A stretch of DNA of 64,000 bases from Taishania sp036758285 (GCA_036758285.1 DAIOWV010000008.1:6401-70400), one strand, 5' to 3'; counted from the stretch's first letter, positions 18,076 to 26,312 are shown. A program made the numbers and translations. The notes: a model not told the origin generated them from the letters alone.

Positions 18076-19275
18076 ATGATGAGAAAGGTATTTATAACCG
18101 GTTTCGGTGCAATATCTTCTTTGGGTTTGACTGTTGAAGAACAGCTGACCAAACTACGTGTTGCTCAGTCTGGAATAGGACGAGCAACGCATTTTAAATC
18201 TACTTATGTAGATAAATTGCCCTTTGCTGAAATTAAAGCTAGCGATGAGGAATTAAAAGTTCTTACCAAAAGCAATGAAAAGGGAATAACCCGAACAACA
18301 TTGATTGCCTTAAAAGCTTTTCAAGAAGCGATAGAATCAAGTAAACTCACAACAAATGAAATAAGTGATTATAAAACAGCATTTATTTCATCAAGTACTG
18401 TTGGAGGGATGTGTTATACTGATGAATTGTACAATGATGCGAATTTGATTGGAGAAAAATCTGAATTCTCGGCATCCTTTGAAGGTTCAAATCATTTACA
18501 TCATATTACAAGAAGATACAAAATAAAAGGATATACAGATACAATCAATACAGCATGTTCATCTTCTGCTAATGCTATTTTGCTAGGAGCCAGACTCATT
18601 CAATCTGGTCGAATAGATCGAGCAATTGTTGGTGGTGCTGATTGCTTAGCCAAATTTACAGTAAATGGTTTCAATTCTCTTAGAATTTTAAACGAACAAC
18701 CTTGTAAACCATTTGATAAAAATAGAGAAGGTTTAACATTGGGTGAAGGAGCTGCATATTTAGTTTTAGAAGCTGAAAATATAGTTGGTATAAAAAATAA
18801 ATATGCAGAAGTGAAAGGTTTTGGAAATGCAAATGATGCATTCCACCCATCAGCTACTTCAGCTACTGCCATCGGACCAATTAAGGCTATGAATGATGCG
18901 TTGATTTCTGCTAATTTACAGCCAGCGGATATCAATTACATCAATGCACATGGAACGGGAACGGTTAATAATGATGAAACAGAGTCATTTGCTTTTACTT
19001 CGTTATTTGGAGACAATGTTCCTCCATTTAGTTCCACAAAAGCATTTACAGGTCATACTTTAGCAGCTGCTGGGAGTTTGGAAGCTGTTTTTAGTGTGTT
19101 GAGCTTAAATCATGGAGAAATTTATCCCAATCTTAATTTTGAAAATGTTATTCCAGAAACGAATCTGACTCCTGTAACAATATTTCAAAAACAGTTGAAT
19201 TTGAACCATGTAATGTCAAATTCCTTTGGTTTTGGCGGGAATGGTACATCACTAATTTTTTCAAAATGTTTATAA
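18076..19275 (+). CDS. Beta-ketoacyl-ACP synthase (FabF-like, active)
   Basis: A 399-residue ketosynthase with a complete Cys-His-His site: C161 in NTACSSSANA, H292 in NAHGTGTVNNDETE and H327 in STKAFTGHTLAAAG, plus the C-terminal SNSFGFGGNGTSL loop. It condenses an acyl thioester with malonyl-ACP. Two tandem ATGs (18076, 18079) start the gene 3 bases after the ACP stop. The next gene, a ketosynthase-like protein without the Cys, overlaps it by 10 bases, which is the gene arrangement of type II ketosynthase/chain-length-factor pairs. Confidence 0.9.
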   Translation: MMRKVFITGFGAISSLGLTVEEQLTKLRVAQSGIGRATHFKSTYVDKLPFAEIKASDEELKVLTKSNEKGITRTTLIALKAFQEAIESSKLTTNEISDYKTAFISSSTVGGMCYTDELYNDANLIGEKSEFSASFEGSNHLHHITRRYKIKGYTDTINTACSSSANAILLGARLIQSGRIDRAIVGGADCLAKFTVNGFNSLRILNEQPCKPFDKNREGLTLGEGAAYLVLEAENIVGIKNKYAEVKGFGNANDAFHPSATSATAIGPIKAMNDALISANLQPADINYINAHGTGTVNNDETESFAFTSLFGDNVPPFSSTKAFTGHTLAAAGSLEAVFSVLSLNHGEIYPNLNFENVIPETNLTPVTIFQKQLNLNHVMSNSFGFGGNGTSLIFSKCL

Positions 19276-20306
19276 AAGAAGTTGTTGCTATCTCACCTCA
19301 GTTAACCTATACAAATGAATTTTTGGATGGTGATGTTAAAGTTTATAAACAAGAATTCTTAACAGCAATAGAACCATCATATCTTGAATTAATACCAGCG
19401 AATTTACTTCGTAGAATGGGAAAAGCAGTGCGAATGGGTATCGGTACAGGACTTCCACTAATGAAGAAATATCCTTCAATTGAAGGCATAATTATCGGAA
19501 CAGCAAATGGTGGAATGGAAGATTGTATTCGCTTTCTAAATCAAATAGTTGACTATGAAGAAGGGGTGTTAACACCAACCAATTTTGTTCAAAGTACTTC
19601 TAATGCAATTGCTGGACAATTAGCATTAATGGGGCAAAAAACGGGCTATAATTCAACGCACTCAAATAGTTCTCTAGCTTTTGATAATGCTCTTTTAGAC
19701 GCTCAATTAGTTTTGGAATCATCGAACAAACAAGTGGATTTACTTGTTGGTGCTGTTGAAGAAATTTCTAATTACAATTACAATATTGATAAAATAAATG
19801 GTTTGTTTAAAAATGAAGTGATATCAACTTCTGAATTAATCGTTTCCCAATCTAAAGGTTCTTTGTGTGGTGAAGGAGCAGTGATGTTAGTTGTTTCAAA
19901 TGATTCATCAGGAGCAATCGCAGAAATCGTTGATCAATTTCAAATTTCATTTCCAGAACAGCAAGAATTGCATCAATTGATTATTGAGTTTCTAAATAAA
20001 AATAATCTTACGCAGAAAGATATTGATCTTTTAATAACGGGAAATTCAGGGGACTCACGTTCTGATTTTTGGTATTCAGATTTGCAGCAAACATTGTTTC
20101 CAAACACAAGAAATCAAACATATAAACAGTTTTGTGGTGATTATAGAACTGCTAATGCATTTGGTTGCTACCTTGCAGTAAAACTCTTTGAAGGGACTTA
20201 TAAAATTGAAGGTTTTGATACGCCAAAAAACAAAACGATACTCTTATATAATCAGTTTGCAGGTGAAAGACATGGTTTTATTTTGATGAAAAATCAACAG
20301 ATTTAA
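19266..20306 (+). CDS. Ketosynthase-like partner lacking the active-site Cys
   Basis: A 346-residue thiolase-fold protein, shorter than a full ketosynthase. In the nucleophile-elbow region it has STHSNSSLAFDNAL, so Ser133 stands where the partner has Cys, and there is no equivalent of the HGTGT and GHTLAAAG histidines; instead the C-terminal half has LITGNSGDSRSDFWY and a truncated GERHGFILM end. It therefore cannot condense on its own. The likely role is a chain-length-factor-type or scaffold subunit of a heterodimer with the 18076 enzyme, with which it overlaps by 10 bases. Confidence 0.8.
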   Translation: MFIKEVVAISPQLTYTNEFLDGDVKVYKQEFLTAIEPSYLELIPANLLRRMGKAVRMGIGTGLPLMKKYPSIEGIIIGTANGGMEDCIRFLNQIVDYEEGVLTPTNFVQSTSNAIAGQLALMGQKTGYNSTHSNSSLAFDNALLDAQLVLESSNKQVDLLVGAVEEISNYNYNIDKINGLFKNEVISTSELIVSQSKGSLCGEGAVMLVVSNDSSGAIAEIVDQFQISFPEQQELHQLIIEFLNKNNLTQKDIDLLITGNSGDSRSDFWYSDLQQTLFPNTRNQTYKQFCGDYRTANAFGCYLAVKLFEGTYKIEGFDTPKNKTILLYNQFAGERHGFILMKNQQI

Positions 20307-20383
20307 AATATGTTAAAATTTAAATTTGAAAATTCTTTTTGTTTATATTAGGTCATATTTTATTTACAACTAAATCACATTTT

Positions 20384-20587
20384 ATGAAAAAATTATTGAT
20401 GGTATTTGCTGCAGGATTACTACTTGTTTCTTGCAAAAAGGATTGGGCTTGTGACTGTAAAGTCGGAGACATTACCCATACAAGCACATTAAAAAATAAA
20501 ACATTGAAACAAGCGACTGAAGAATGCAATGACAGTGGCGAAGTATTTGGTGTTGAATATGATTGTAAAGTAAAAGTATTTAAATAA
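20384..20587 (+). CDS. Small cysteine-containing lipoprotein
   Basis: A 67-residue predicted lipoprotein: MKKLLMVFAAGLLLVSC, lipidated C17, then a short mature part with four further cysteines (WACDC, EEC and YDC), probably two disulfides. The ATG at 20384 is preferred; the frame is open upstream to 20339. Proteins of this shape are common in Bacteroidota and have no known function. It is followed directly by an intrinsic terminator, so it ends the transcription unit. Confidence 0.7.
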   Translation: MKKLLMVFAAGLLLVSCKKDWACDCKVGDITHTSTLKNKTLKQATEECNDSGEVFGVEYDCKVKVFK

Positions 20588-20611
20588 TTGATTTACTTTT
20601 CAAATTTTCAT

Positions 20612-20637
20612 AAAGGGGGATTGTTCTCCCTTTTTTT
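20612..20637 (+). terminator. Intrinsic terminator
   Basis: A 9-bp stem AAAGGGGGA / TCTCCCTTT (one G-T pair), 4-base loop TTGT, then a run of T. It ends the ketosynthase-cluster/lipoprotein transcription unit. Confidence 0.8.
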
Positions 20638-20686
20638 GTTTTCATAGATCAAAAATTCTTTTAATCAATAAATTCACTTTTAAATG

Positions 20687-20694
20687 TAACTTTG
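20687..20694 (+). promoter_or_regulatory. Putative -7 box (TAACTTTG)
   Basis: TAACTTTG fits TAnnTTTG and lies 15 bases before the ATG at 20710, directly downstream of the terminator at 20612-20637, where a new promoter is expected. Confidence 0.4.
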
Positions 20695-20709
20695 CCAAAA
20701 TTTTTAACA

Positions 20710-21426
20710 ATGGGAAGTACATTTATAAAACGTTTGAAATATTACGGTATAGGATTTGGAATAGGAGTTATTTTAGTCACGTTTTTATTGCCTAATCGTA
20801 GTTGTTCTTGGACTCCAGGAAATAGAGTTAAAAACATGATTTTAGGTCGGATAATCACTGTTAATGAAGTTGAATCAGAACTTTTACGCTCAAAAAATCT
20901 TACAGATAAAGATGTTATTTCAGTTTTAAATGATGGAGATATAGATTTTAAAATCAGTAAAAAAGATGGTGATTTTAAAGTGTATGTCATTGAGAAAGAA
21001 TTTGATGGAAAAGGGAAATTTAAATTCTATTTTACACTGCCGAACGAAAGTTTTATTTCTGAAGTGAAAATAGGAGAGACCAGTGCTCAAAATGTTAAAA
21101 ACTCGACTGTTGGATATGGACGATTTTTATCAACTCCTAATGATGAATATCTGATTTCACCTGATTCTACTGCAAAAGTAACTTGCCAGTTGAACGAGTT
21201 AAATATTACTGATGTTAAGAAATTATACAGTAAAATTCGCAAGGAAGGTCGAATCAATTTTGAAAAATCAAATTTTTCTGCTAAACCGAAAGTTGAGCAA
21301 TATATTGAGTATGTTGAAGGTGTAGATACAATCGGTTTTCAATCGGTTTGGTACCAAAATAAAATCTTCATTTCAAACTTTATTTCTAAAAATGTGGAAA
21401 AATGCTCAGAAAATGTTCAGAAGTAG
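20710..21426 (+). CDS. Membrane-anchored protein of unknown function
   Basis: A 238-residue protein with one N-terminal membrane helix (about 10-29) and the rest outside the cytoplasm. The short motif CSWTPGNRVKNMIL follows the helix. I think similar anchored proteins occur in many Flavobacteriales, but cannot assign a family with confidence. The ATG at 20710 is used because the frame upstream starts only with TTG. It precedes the lipid A genes by 55 bases but has its own terminator-promoter boundary upstream and lpxD has its own promoter-like box. Confidence 0.7.
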   Translation: MGSTFIKRLKYYGIGFGIGVILVTFLLPNRSCSWTPGNRVKNMILGRIITVNEVESELLRSKNLTDKDVISVLNDGDIDFKISKKDGDFKVYVIEKEFDGKGKFKFYFTLPNESFISEVKIGETSAQNVKNSTVGYGRFLSTPNDEYLISPDSTAKVTCQLNELNITDVKKLYSKIRKEGRINFEKSNFSAKPKVEQYIEYVEGVDTIGFQSVWYQNKIFISNFISKNVEKCSENVQK

Positions 21427-21469
21427 TTTAAAAAAGGACACTTTACTGATAAACTGATTGATTTTTTTT

Positions 21470-21477
21470 TATTTTTG
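21470..21477 (+). promoter_or_regulatory. Putative -7 box just upstream of lpxD
   Basis: TATTTTTG fits TAnnTTTG and ends 4 bases before the lpxD ATG at 21482, again the leaderless spacing seen at hemJ and 13653. Confidence 0.35.
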
Positions 21478-21481
21478 AAAC

Positions 21482-22519
21482 ATGGAATTTTCGGCAGAAC
21501 AAATAGCGGGCATAATTCAGGGAGAAATTCTTGGAAATTCTAAAGTTGTAGTCAATGGATTGGCAAAAATTGAAGAAGGAAGCGAAGGGAAATTATCTTT
21601 TCTTTCAAACCCAAAGTATGAAGAATATATTTATACTACAGGATCAAGTGTTTGTATTGTAAATAATACATTTACACCCATTAAGGAACTTCCATCTACT
21701 TTAACCTTGATTAAGGTAGAAAATGCTTATGCATGCTTTGCTAAATTATTGGAGTTTTACGACCAAATGAAGCGTAAACAACCAAAGATTGAAAAAAATT
21801 CATTCATTTCAGATACTGCACAAATTGGTGAAAATCTATATTTAGGAGCAAATGCTTATATTTCTGATGGAGCTATTATTGGCGATAATGTTGTGATTTA
21901 TCCAAATAGTTTTATTGGAGACAATGTTAAAATTGGTAGTAACACGGTTATTTATCCAAATGTTACAGTTTATGCTGATTGCCAAGTTGGAGCTAATTGT
22001 GTAATACATGCCGGTGCAGTAATTGGTGCTGATGGATTTGGATTTAGTCCAGATGAGAATGGAGTATTCAGTAAAGTTCCACAAATTGGTGTAGTTATTA
22101 TCGAAGATAATGTTGATGTTGGTGCAAATTCAACGATTGACAGAGCTACAATGGGGGCAACGATTATTCGCAAAGGAGCAAAAATTGACAACCTATGTCA
22201 AATTGCTCACAACGTGGAGATTGGTGAAAACTCAGCAATGGCAGCTCAGGTTGGAATAGCTGGATCAGCAAAAATAGGTAAACGTGTTCTTGTTGGTGGA
22301 CAAGCTGGTATTTCTGGTCATTTAACAATAGCAGATGGTACAATGATTGTCGCTCAATCTGGAATCCCTAATTCGGTTAAAAAAGCCGAAACACTTATGG
22401 GATCACCAGGTATTCCAATTGATGATTTTAAAAAATCGTATTACGGATTTAGAAAATTACCTTTCATCTTGAATAAAATTCAAGAATTAGAAAATAAAAT
22501 AAAAGAATTAACTCAATAA
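21482..22519 (+). CDS. lpxD: UDP-3-O-acylglucosamine N-acyltransferase LpxD
   Basis: A 345-residue left-handed beta-helix acyltransferase of lipid A synthesis, which adds a 3-hydroxyacyl chain from ACP to the 2-amine of UDP-3-O-acylglucosamine. The N-terminal uridine-binding domain (GKLSFLSNPKYEEYI) is followed by hexapeptide repeats from about residue 100 to 300. Key sites are NCVIHAGAVIGADGFGF and the catalytic His in DNLCQIAHNVEIGEN. Length is standard. It begins the lpxD-lpxC/fabZ-lpxA operon; the next gene starts 4 bases downstream. Confidence 0.95.
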   Translation: MEFSAEQIAGIIQGEILGNSKVVVNGLAKIEEGSEGKLSFLSNPKYEEYIYTTGSSVCIVNNTFTPIKELPSTLTLIKVENAYACFAKLLEFYDQMKRKQPKIEKNSFISDTAQIGENLYLGANAYISDGAIIGDNVVIYPNSFIGDNVKIGSNTVIYPNVTVYADCQVGANCVIHAGAVIGADGFGFSPDENGVFSKVPQIGVVIIEDNVDVGANSTIDRATMGATIIRKGAKIDNLCQIAHNVEIGENSAMAAQVGIAGSAKIGKRVLVGGQAGISGHLTIADGTMIVAQSGIPNSVKKAETLMGSPGIPIDDFKKSYYGFRKLPFILNKIQELENKIKELTQ

Positions 22520-22523
22520 CTAC

Positions 22524-23873
22524 ATGTCTGAAAAGCAAAGAACACTTAAAAGTAGTGTTAAGCTATCCGGAATTGGATTGCATACTGGTGAAAAAGTAAA
22601 TGTTGAAATTTGTCCTGCCCCTGATAATCATGGATATAAATTCCAACGTATTGATTTAGAAGGTGAACCTATCATTAAAGCAGATGCAGATTTAGTAGTT
22701 GCAACAGATAGAGGTACAACATTAGAAGCAAATGGTGCAAGAGTTTATACAACAGAGCATATTTTAGCGGCACTTTATGGGTGTCAAGTTGATAATGCGC
22801 TAATTAAATTAGATGCCCCTGAAGTTCCAATTATGGATGGATCCTCTCATTTATTCGTTAAAGCAATTGAAGAAACAGGATATCAAGACCAAGAAACTGA
22901 TCGCGATTATTTTGTGTTGGATGAAAATGTAAAATGGGAAGATGTAGAAAAAGGTATTGAATTTTTGGCTGTTCCAGATAATGAATACCGATTAACTGTA
23001 ATGGTTGATTATAATTCACCTGTTTTGGGTACACAACATGCTACAATTTATAAACTTTCTGAATTTATACCGAATATTTCAAAATGTAGAACTTTTGTGT
23101 TCTTACGTGAATTGGAATTCTTGGCTAAAAACAACCTTATCAAAGGGGGGGATTTAGACAATGCAATCGTATTGGTTGAACGTGAAAATATTTCTAAAGC
23201 TGAATTAGATAGTTTGGCAAAACTTCTTGGAAAAGAAAATTTAGAAATTAAAGTAGATGGTATTGGAGTATTGAATAGTACAAAATTACAATATGAAAAT
23301 GAGCCTGCTAGACATAAATTATTAGATATTATTGGGGATTTAGCATTGGTTGGTCGTCCAATTAAAGCACATATTCTTGCAGCAAGACCAGGACATTCTG
23401 GTAATGTTAGATTTGCTAAAGTTTTAAAAGAGCAAATCAAAAAACAAGAAAAAGGAGGTAAATCTTTTGATTTGACAAAGACACATTTTGATATCAATGC
23501 GATCGAGAAAATGTTGCCTCACCGTTTTCCATTCTTAATGGTAGACAGAATCATTGAAATTTCTGAAAATTCTATTGTTGGTATAAAAAATATCACAATG
23601 AATGAGCCGATTTTTACAGGACATTTCCCTGGGAATCCAATATTTCCTGGTGTACTTCAAATTGAAGCAATGGCCCAGGTAGGAGGTATTTTTGCGCTAA
23701 ATCAAGTAGATGAACCGCATTTATACTCTACTTACTTTATGAAAATTGATAATGTTAAATTCAAACAAAAAGTAATACCTGGTGATACAATTGTTTTTGA
23801 ATTAGAATTACTTTCTCCTATTCGTAGAGGTTTGGTAAATATGGCAGGAAAAGCATATGTAAATGGTCTATAA
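22524..23873 (+). CDS. lpxC-fabZ: Bifunctional LpxC deacetylase / FabZ dehydratase
   Basis: A 449-residue natural fusion typical of Bacteroidota. Residues 1-305 are LpxC, the zinc enzyme that commits UDP-acyl-GlcNAc to lipid A: H79 in TTEHILAAL is a zinc ligand and PARHKLLDIIGDLAL holds the second zinc site and the following catalytic segment. Residues 320-449 are FabZ, a hotdog 3-hydroxyacyl-ACP dehydratase, with MLPHRFPFLMVDRI and GHFPGNPIFPGVLQIEAMAQ. The two activities compete for 3-hydroxyacyl-ACP, so the fusion ties lipid A and fatty acid supply. Its stop codon is inside the left arm of a 25-bp inverted repeat that reaches into lpxA. Confidence 0.95.
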   Translation: MSEKQRTLKSSVKLSGIGLHTGEKVNVEICPAPDNHGYKFQRIDLEGEPIIKADADLVVATDRGTTLEANGARVYTTEHILAALYGCQVDNALIKLDAPEVPIMDGSSHLFVKAIEETGYQDQETDRDYFVLDENVKWEDVEKGIEFLAVPDNEYRLTVMVDYNSPVLGTQHATIYKLSEFIPNISKCRTFVFLRELEFLAKNNLIKGGDLDNAIVLVERENISKAELDSLAKLLGKENLEIKVDGIGVLNSTKLQYENEPARHKLLDIIGDLALVGRPIKAHILAARPGHSGNVRFAKVLKEQIKKQEKGGKSFDLTKTHFDINAIEKMLPHRFPFLMVDRIIEISENSIVGIKNITMNEPIFTGHFPGNPIFPGVLQIEAMAQVGGIFALNQVDEPHLYSTYFMKIDNVKFKQKVIPGDTIVFELELLSPIRRGLVNMAGKAYVNGL

Positions 23874-23962
23874 TTGATTTTTCGGAAATTTGCTCAAGTA
23901 ATTAAAGATAAAGTTTAGTATGATTAGCCAACTTGCTCAAATTTCCGAAAAATCAATTATAG
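23868..23962 (+). repeat. Perfect 25-bp inverted repeat around the lpxA start
   Basis: Bases 23868-23892 are the exact reverse complement of 23938-23962. After a 2-base mismatch, CAAGT (23895-23899) pairs with ACTTG (23931-23935), leaving a 31-base loop that contains the lpxA ATG (23920). The left arm includes the lpxC-fabZ stop codon; the right arm encodes LpxA residues from about 7 to 15. In RNA this is a long hairpin that presents the lpxA start in its loop. There is no T run, so it is not a simple terminator. Confidence 0.9.
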
Positions 23963-24696
23963 GAAAAAATGTTGAAATTGGACCTTTTACTGTTGTTTAC
24001 GACGATGTAATCATTGGAGAGAATACAAAAATCCATTCAAATGTTGCTTTGTATCCTGGAACGAGAATAGGAAATAATTGTGAAATTTTTCCTGGAGCAG
24101 TGATTGGAGTAGTACCTCAGGATTTAAAGTTTGAAGGAGAAAAAACAACAGTTGAAATTGGAGACAATACAATCATCAGAGAATGTGTTACAATTCATCG
24201 TGCTACAAAAGATAAATGGGCAACTAAAATTGGAAATAATTGCTTGTTGATGACTTATGTGCACGTTGCTCATGATTGCCAAATTGGTGATGGTGTTATT
24301 TTAGCTTCTTACTGCGGTCTTTCTGGACATGTAGAAATTGATGATTATGCAATTTTAGAAGGTACAGTTGTTGCACAACAATTTATGAAAATAGGAAAAC
24401 ATGCTTTTGTGGCAGGTGCAACCTTGATTCGTAAAGATGTACCACCGTACGTGAAAGCTGCTCGTGAACCAATTACTTTTGCAGGTGTTAACTCAATTGG
24501 ATTGAGAAGAAGAGGTTTTACAGACGAACAAGTTCGTGAAATTGAAGAAGTTTATCGTACCATTTATGTAATGAATACGAATATTTCTAAAGGTGTCGAT
24601 CAAGTGAAAGAACAAATGCCAAATGCTGTTTTTGCAAAAGAAATTATCGAATTTATTGAATCTTCCGATAAAGGAATTATTAGAGGAATGATTTAA
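23920..24696 (+). CDS. lpxA: Acyl-ACP--UDP-GlcNAc O-acyltransferase LpxA
   Basis: A 258-residue hexapeptide-repeat trimer-forming enzyme that starts lipid A synthesis by moving a 3-hydroxyacyl group from ACP to UDP-GlcNAc. Repeats run from residue 1 to about 185; the IHRATKDKWATKIGNNC and YVHVAHDCQIGD segments include the catalytic His. The C-terminal helices (GFTDEQVREIEEVYRTIY) are typical. Gene order lpxD-lpxC/fabZ-lpxA is usual for the phylum. Translation may depend on opening of the hairpin that encloses its start. Confidence 0.95.
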   Translation: MISQLAQISEKSIIGKNVEIGPFTVVYDDVIIGENTKIHSNVALYPGTRIGNNCEIFPGAVIGVVPQDLKFEGEKTTVEIGDNTIIRECVTIHRATKDKWATKIGNNCLLMTYVHVAHDCQIGDGVILASYCGLSGHVEIDDYAILEGTVVAQQFMKIGKHAFVAGATLIRKDVPPYVKAAREPITFAGVNSIGLRRRGFTDEQVREIEEVYRTIYVMNTNISKGVDQVKEQMPNAVFAKEIIEFIESSDKGIIRGMI

Positions 24697-24815
24697 TTAT
24701 AAATTATTAAAAATAAATGTTTCATAGAGGTGAATTAATAACCGTAACTATTTCAGGTTATGCTTTTGGAGGTAATGGAGTCGCAAAAATTCCAACTGAA
24801 GAAGGTGATTTTGTG

Positions 24816-24899
24816 GTTTTTGTAAAGACAACCAGCGAAGTTTTCAACTCCCAAACTAACCGATTGATGGTGATCATGATTGTGGTTTTGTTTTTGTAA
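24816..24899 (+). repeat. 74-nt insertion in rlmD between direct repeats
   Basis: GTTTTTGTAA occurs at 24816-24825 and again at 24890-24899, 74 bases apart. The frame entering the first copy ends at a TAA inside the second copy (24897-24899), while the frame leaving the second copy continues the conserved protein. Deleting one repeat plus the spacer restores the TRAM domain. The insert itself shows no strong hairpin. Confidence 0.75.
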
Positions 24900-25627
24900 C
24901 GAATACTTTTCCAGGTCAGGTTGTGCAAGCACGAGTTGATAAGAAGAAAAAGCGTTATTGTGAAGCGAAATTAATTCAAGTTTTAGAACGTTCTCCTTTG
25001 GAAAAAGTATCTGATTTTCAGGAAATTTCAGGAGCACCTTATATTTATGTTCCAGTAGAAGAACAAGAAAAAGAGAAAAAGGAAAGTACACTTGAAATTT
25101 ATCGTAAACTTGGAAATTTCCAGGATATTAAAGAGCGATTTGATACATTTATTTCCTCTCCGGTTCATTTCTATTATCGTAATAAAATGGAGTATAGCTT
25201 TTCCTGTATCGAACATGATATGTTTACAGGTGAAGAAGTAGACGATGCTTTTGCTGTAGGTTTTAAACGTCGTGGAACTTGGTGGAAAGTGGAAAATTTG
25301 AATAAACCAAGTGGAATGTTTGATGAAGAATGGGAAACCAAATTGATTCAAATCCGTAATTATTTACATTTATCTGAATTACCAGCTTGGCACCCACCAA
25401 AGAAAACTGGTTTTTTCCGCCATATTATCGTTCGTAAATCCTTTGATCAAGATCAGTTGTTAGTTAACTTGGTAACATCTTCTGAAGGGTTAAAACAATT
25501 TGATGTAGATGCTTTTGGATTGTTATTGAAACAATTGTTTGGAAATCGAATCGCTGGTTTTCAGCATACAGTCAATGATGATGTAGCTGATCGTTCTAAA
25601 ATTGAAAATGGAAGTAGTCGGTTAGTG

Positions 25628-25673
25628 TTTGGTAAGCCAATTGTGATTGAAGCTGTCGATTGGTTTTTGGTAA
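25628..25673 (+). repeat. 38-nt insertion in rlmD between direct repeats, with hairpin
   Basis: TTTGGTAA occurs at 25628-25635 and 25666-25673, 38 bases apart. Between them AAGCCAATTG (25634-25643) pairs with CGATTGGTTT (25657-25666) to give a 10-bp stem with two G-T pairs and a 13-base loop. Translated in the upstream frame, the insert gives VFGKPIVIEAV, which itself resembles the correct VFGKQVIIEKL, so it may be a diverged copy of the same stretch. Confidence 0.75.
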
Positions 25674-26287
25674 ACAAGTCATCATCGAAAAGTTGTTGGG
25701 ATTGTCATTTGAAATTTCGATGGAAAGTTTCTTTCAAACAAATCCAAAAAGTGCAGAATTATTATACAATAAGGCTTTGGATTATGTGTTTGAAGAACCA
25801 ATTCCTCAGAATGATATTGTAATGGATCTTTTTTGTGGAACGGGAACCATTGGACAAATATTAGCAACACGCCGATCAGATATGAAAATTGTTGGTGTAG
25901 ATATAGTTGCAGAAGCTATTGAAGATGCTAAACGAAATGCAAAAAGCAATAATTTAGAAGGTGCGGTTGAATTTTATGCAGCTGATGTGGGTAAATTCTT
26001 GCGTGAACACCCTGAATTCTCTGGTAAAATATCTTCAATTATCCTAGATCCACCGAGAGCTGGAATTGCCCCTAAAACTTTACAAAAAGTAATTGATTTA
26101 GGAGCCAAAAATATTGTCTATGTTTCTTGTAATCCTAGTACTCAGGCTCGTGATGCAGATATTTTAAGAAGAGCAGGCTATGAAATGGAAAAACTTTCAT
26201 TAGTAGATCAATTTCCTCATACCGGACATATTGAAGCTATTGCAAAGTTTAAGAAAATTTAAAGTTCATTTTCAAAATTATCTTGCT

Positions 26288-26295
26288 TATTTTTG
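26288..26295 (+). promoter_or_regulatory. Putative -7 box of cinA
   Basis: TATTTTTG fits TAnnTTTG, 17 bases before the cinA ATG at 26313. Confidence 0.35.
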
Positions 26296-26312
26296 GTAAT
26301 CAATTTTAGAAT

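Larger units (their letters stand above)
24717..26262 (+). pseudogene. rlmD: RlmD-type 23S rRNA (uracil-5-)-methyltransferase, interrupted twice
   Basis: One conserved gene read in three successive frames: 24717-24824, then from about 24896, then from about 25666 to 26262. The N-terminus is a TRAM domain (RGELITVTISGYAFGGNGVAK); the middle has the RlmD/RumA segment and the end the SAM domain with SFFQTN, LFCGTGTIGQ, LDPPRAG and the catalytic SCNPSTQARD. RlmD methylates U1939 of 23S rRNA. Two insertions, 74 and 38 nt, each shift the frame by 2 mod 3. Skipping them between the repeated GTA codons and the repeated TTT-GGT codons gives DFVVFVTNTFPGQVV and SRLVFGKQVIIEKLLGL, both as expected for the family. 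The gene is broken as written; assembly error, real pseudogene or translational bypass are open. Confidence 0.85.

Noticed and set aside
13653..20306. Complete flexirubin or aryl-polyene biosynthesis cluster
   Set aside because: Ketoreductase, dehydratase, aromatic ammonia-lyase and acyltransferase genes are absent from the window; only a subset of such a cluster is present.
24923..25822. Independent protein in the middle of the rlmD region
   Set aside because: Its start is a GTG inside conserved RlmD sequence, and it lacks both the TRAM domain and the SAM domain, which are in the adjoining frames. It is a fragment of one gene.
25660..26262. Independent small methyltransferase
   Set aside because: Only the C-terminal SAM domain of RlmD; it continues the preceding frame once the 38-nt insert is skipped.
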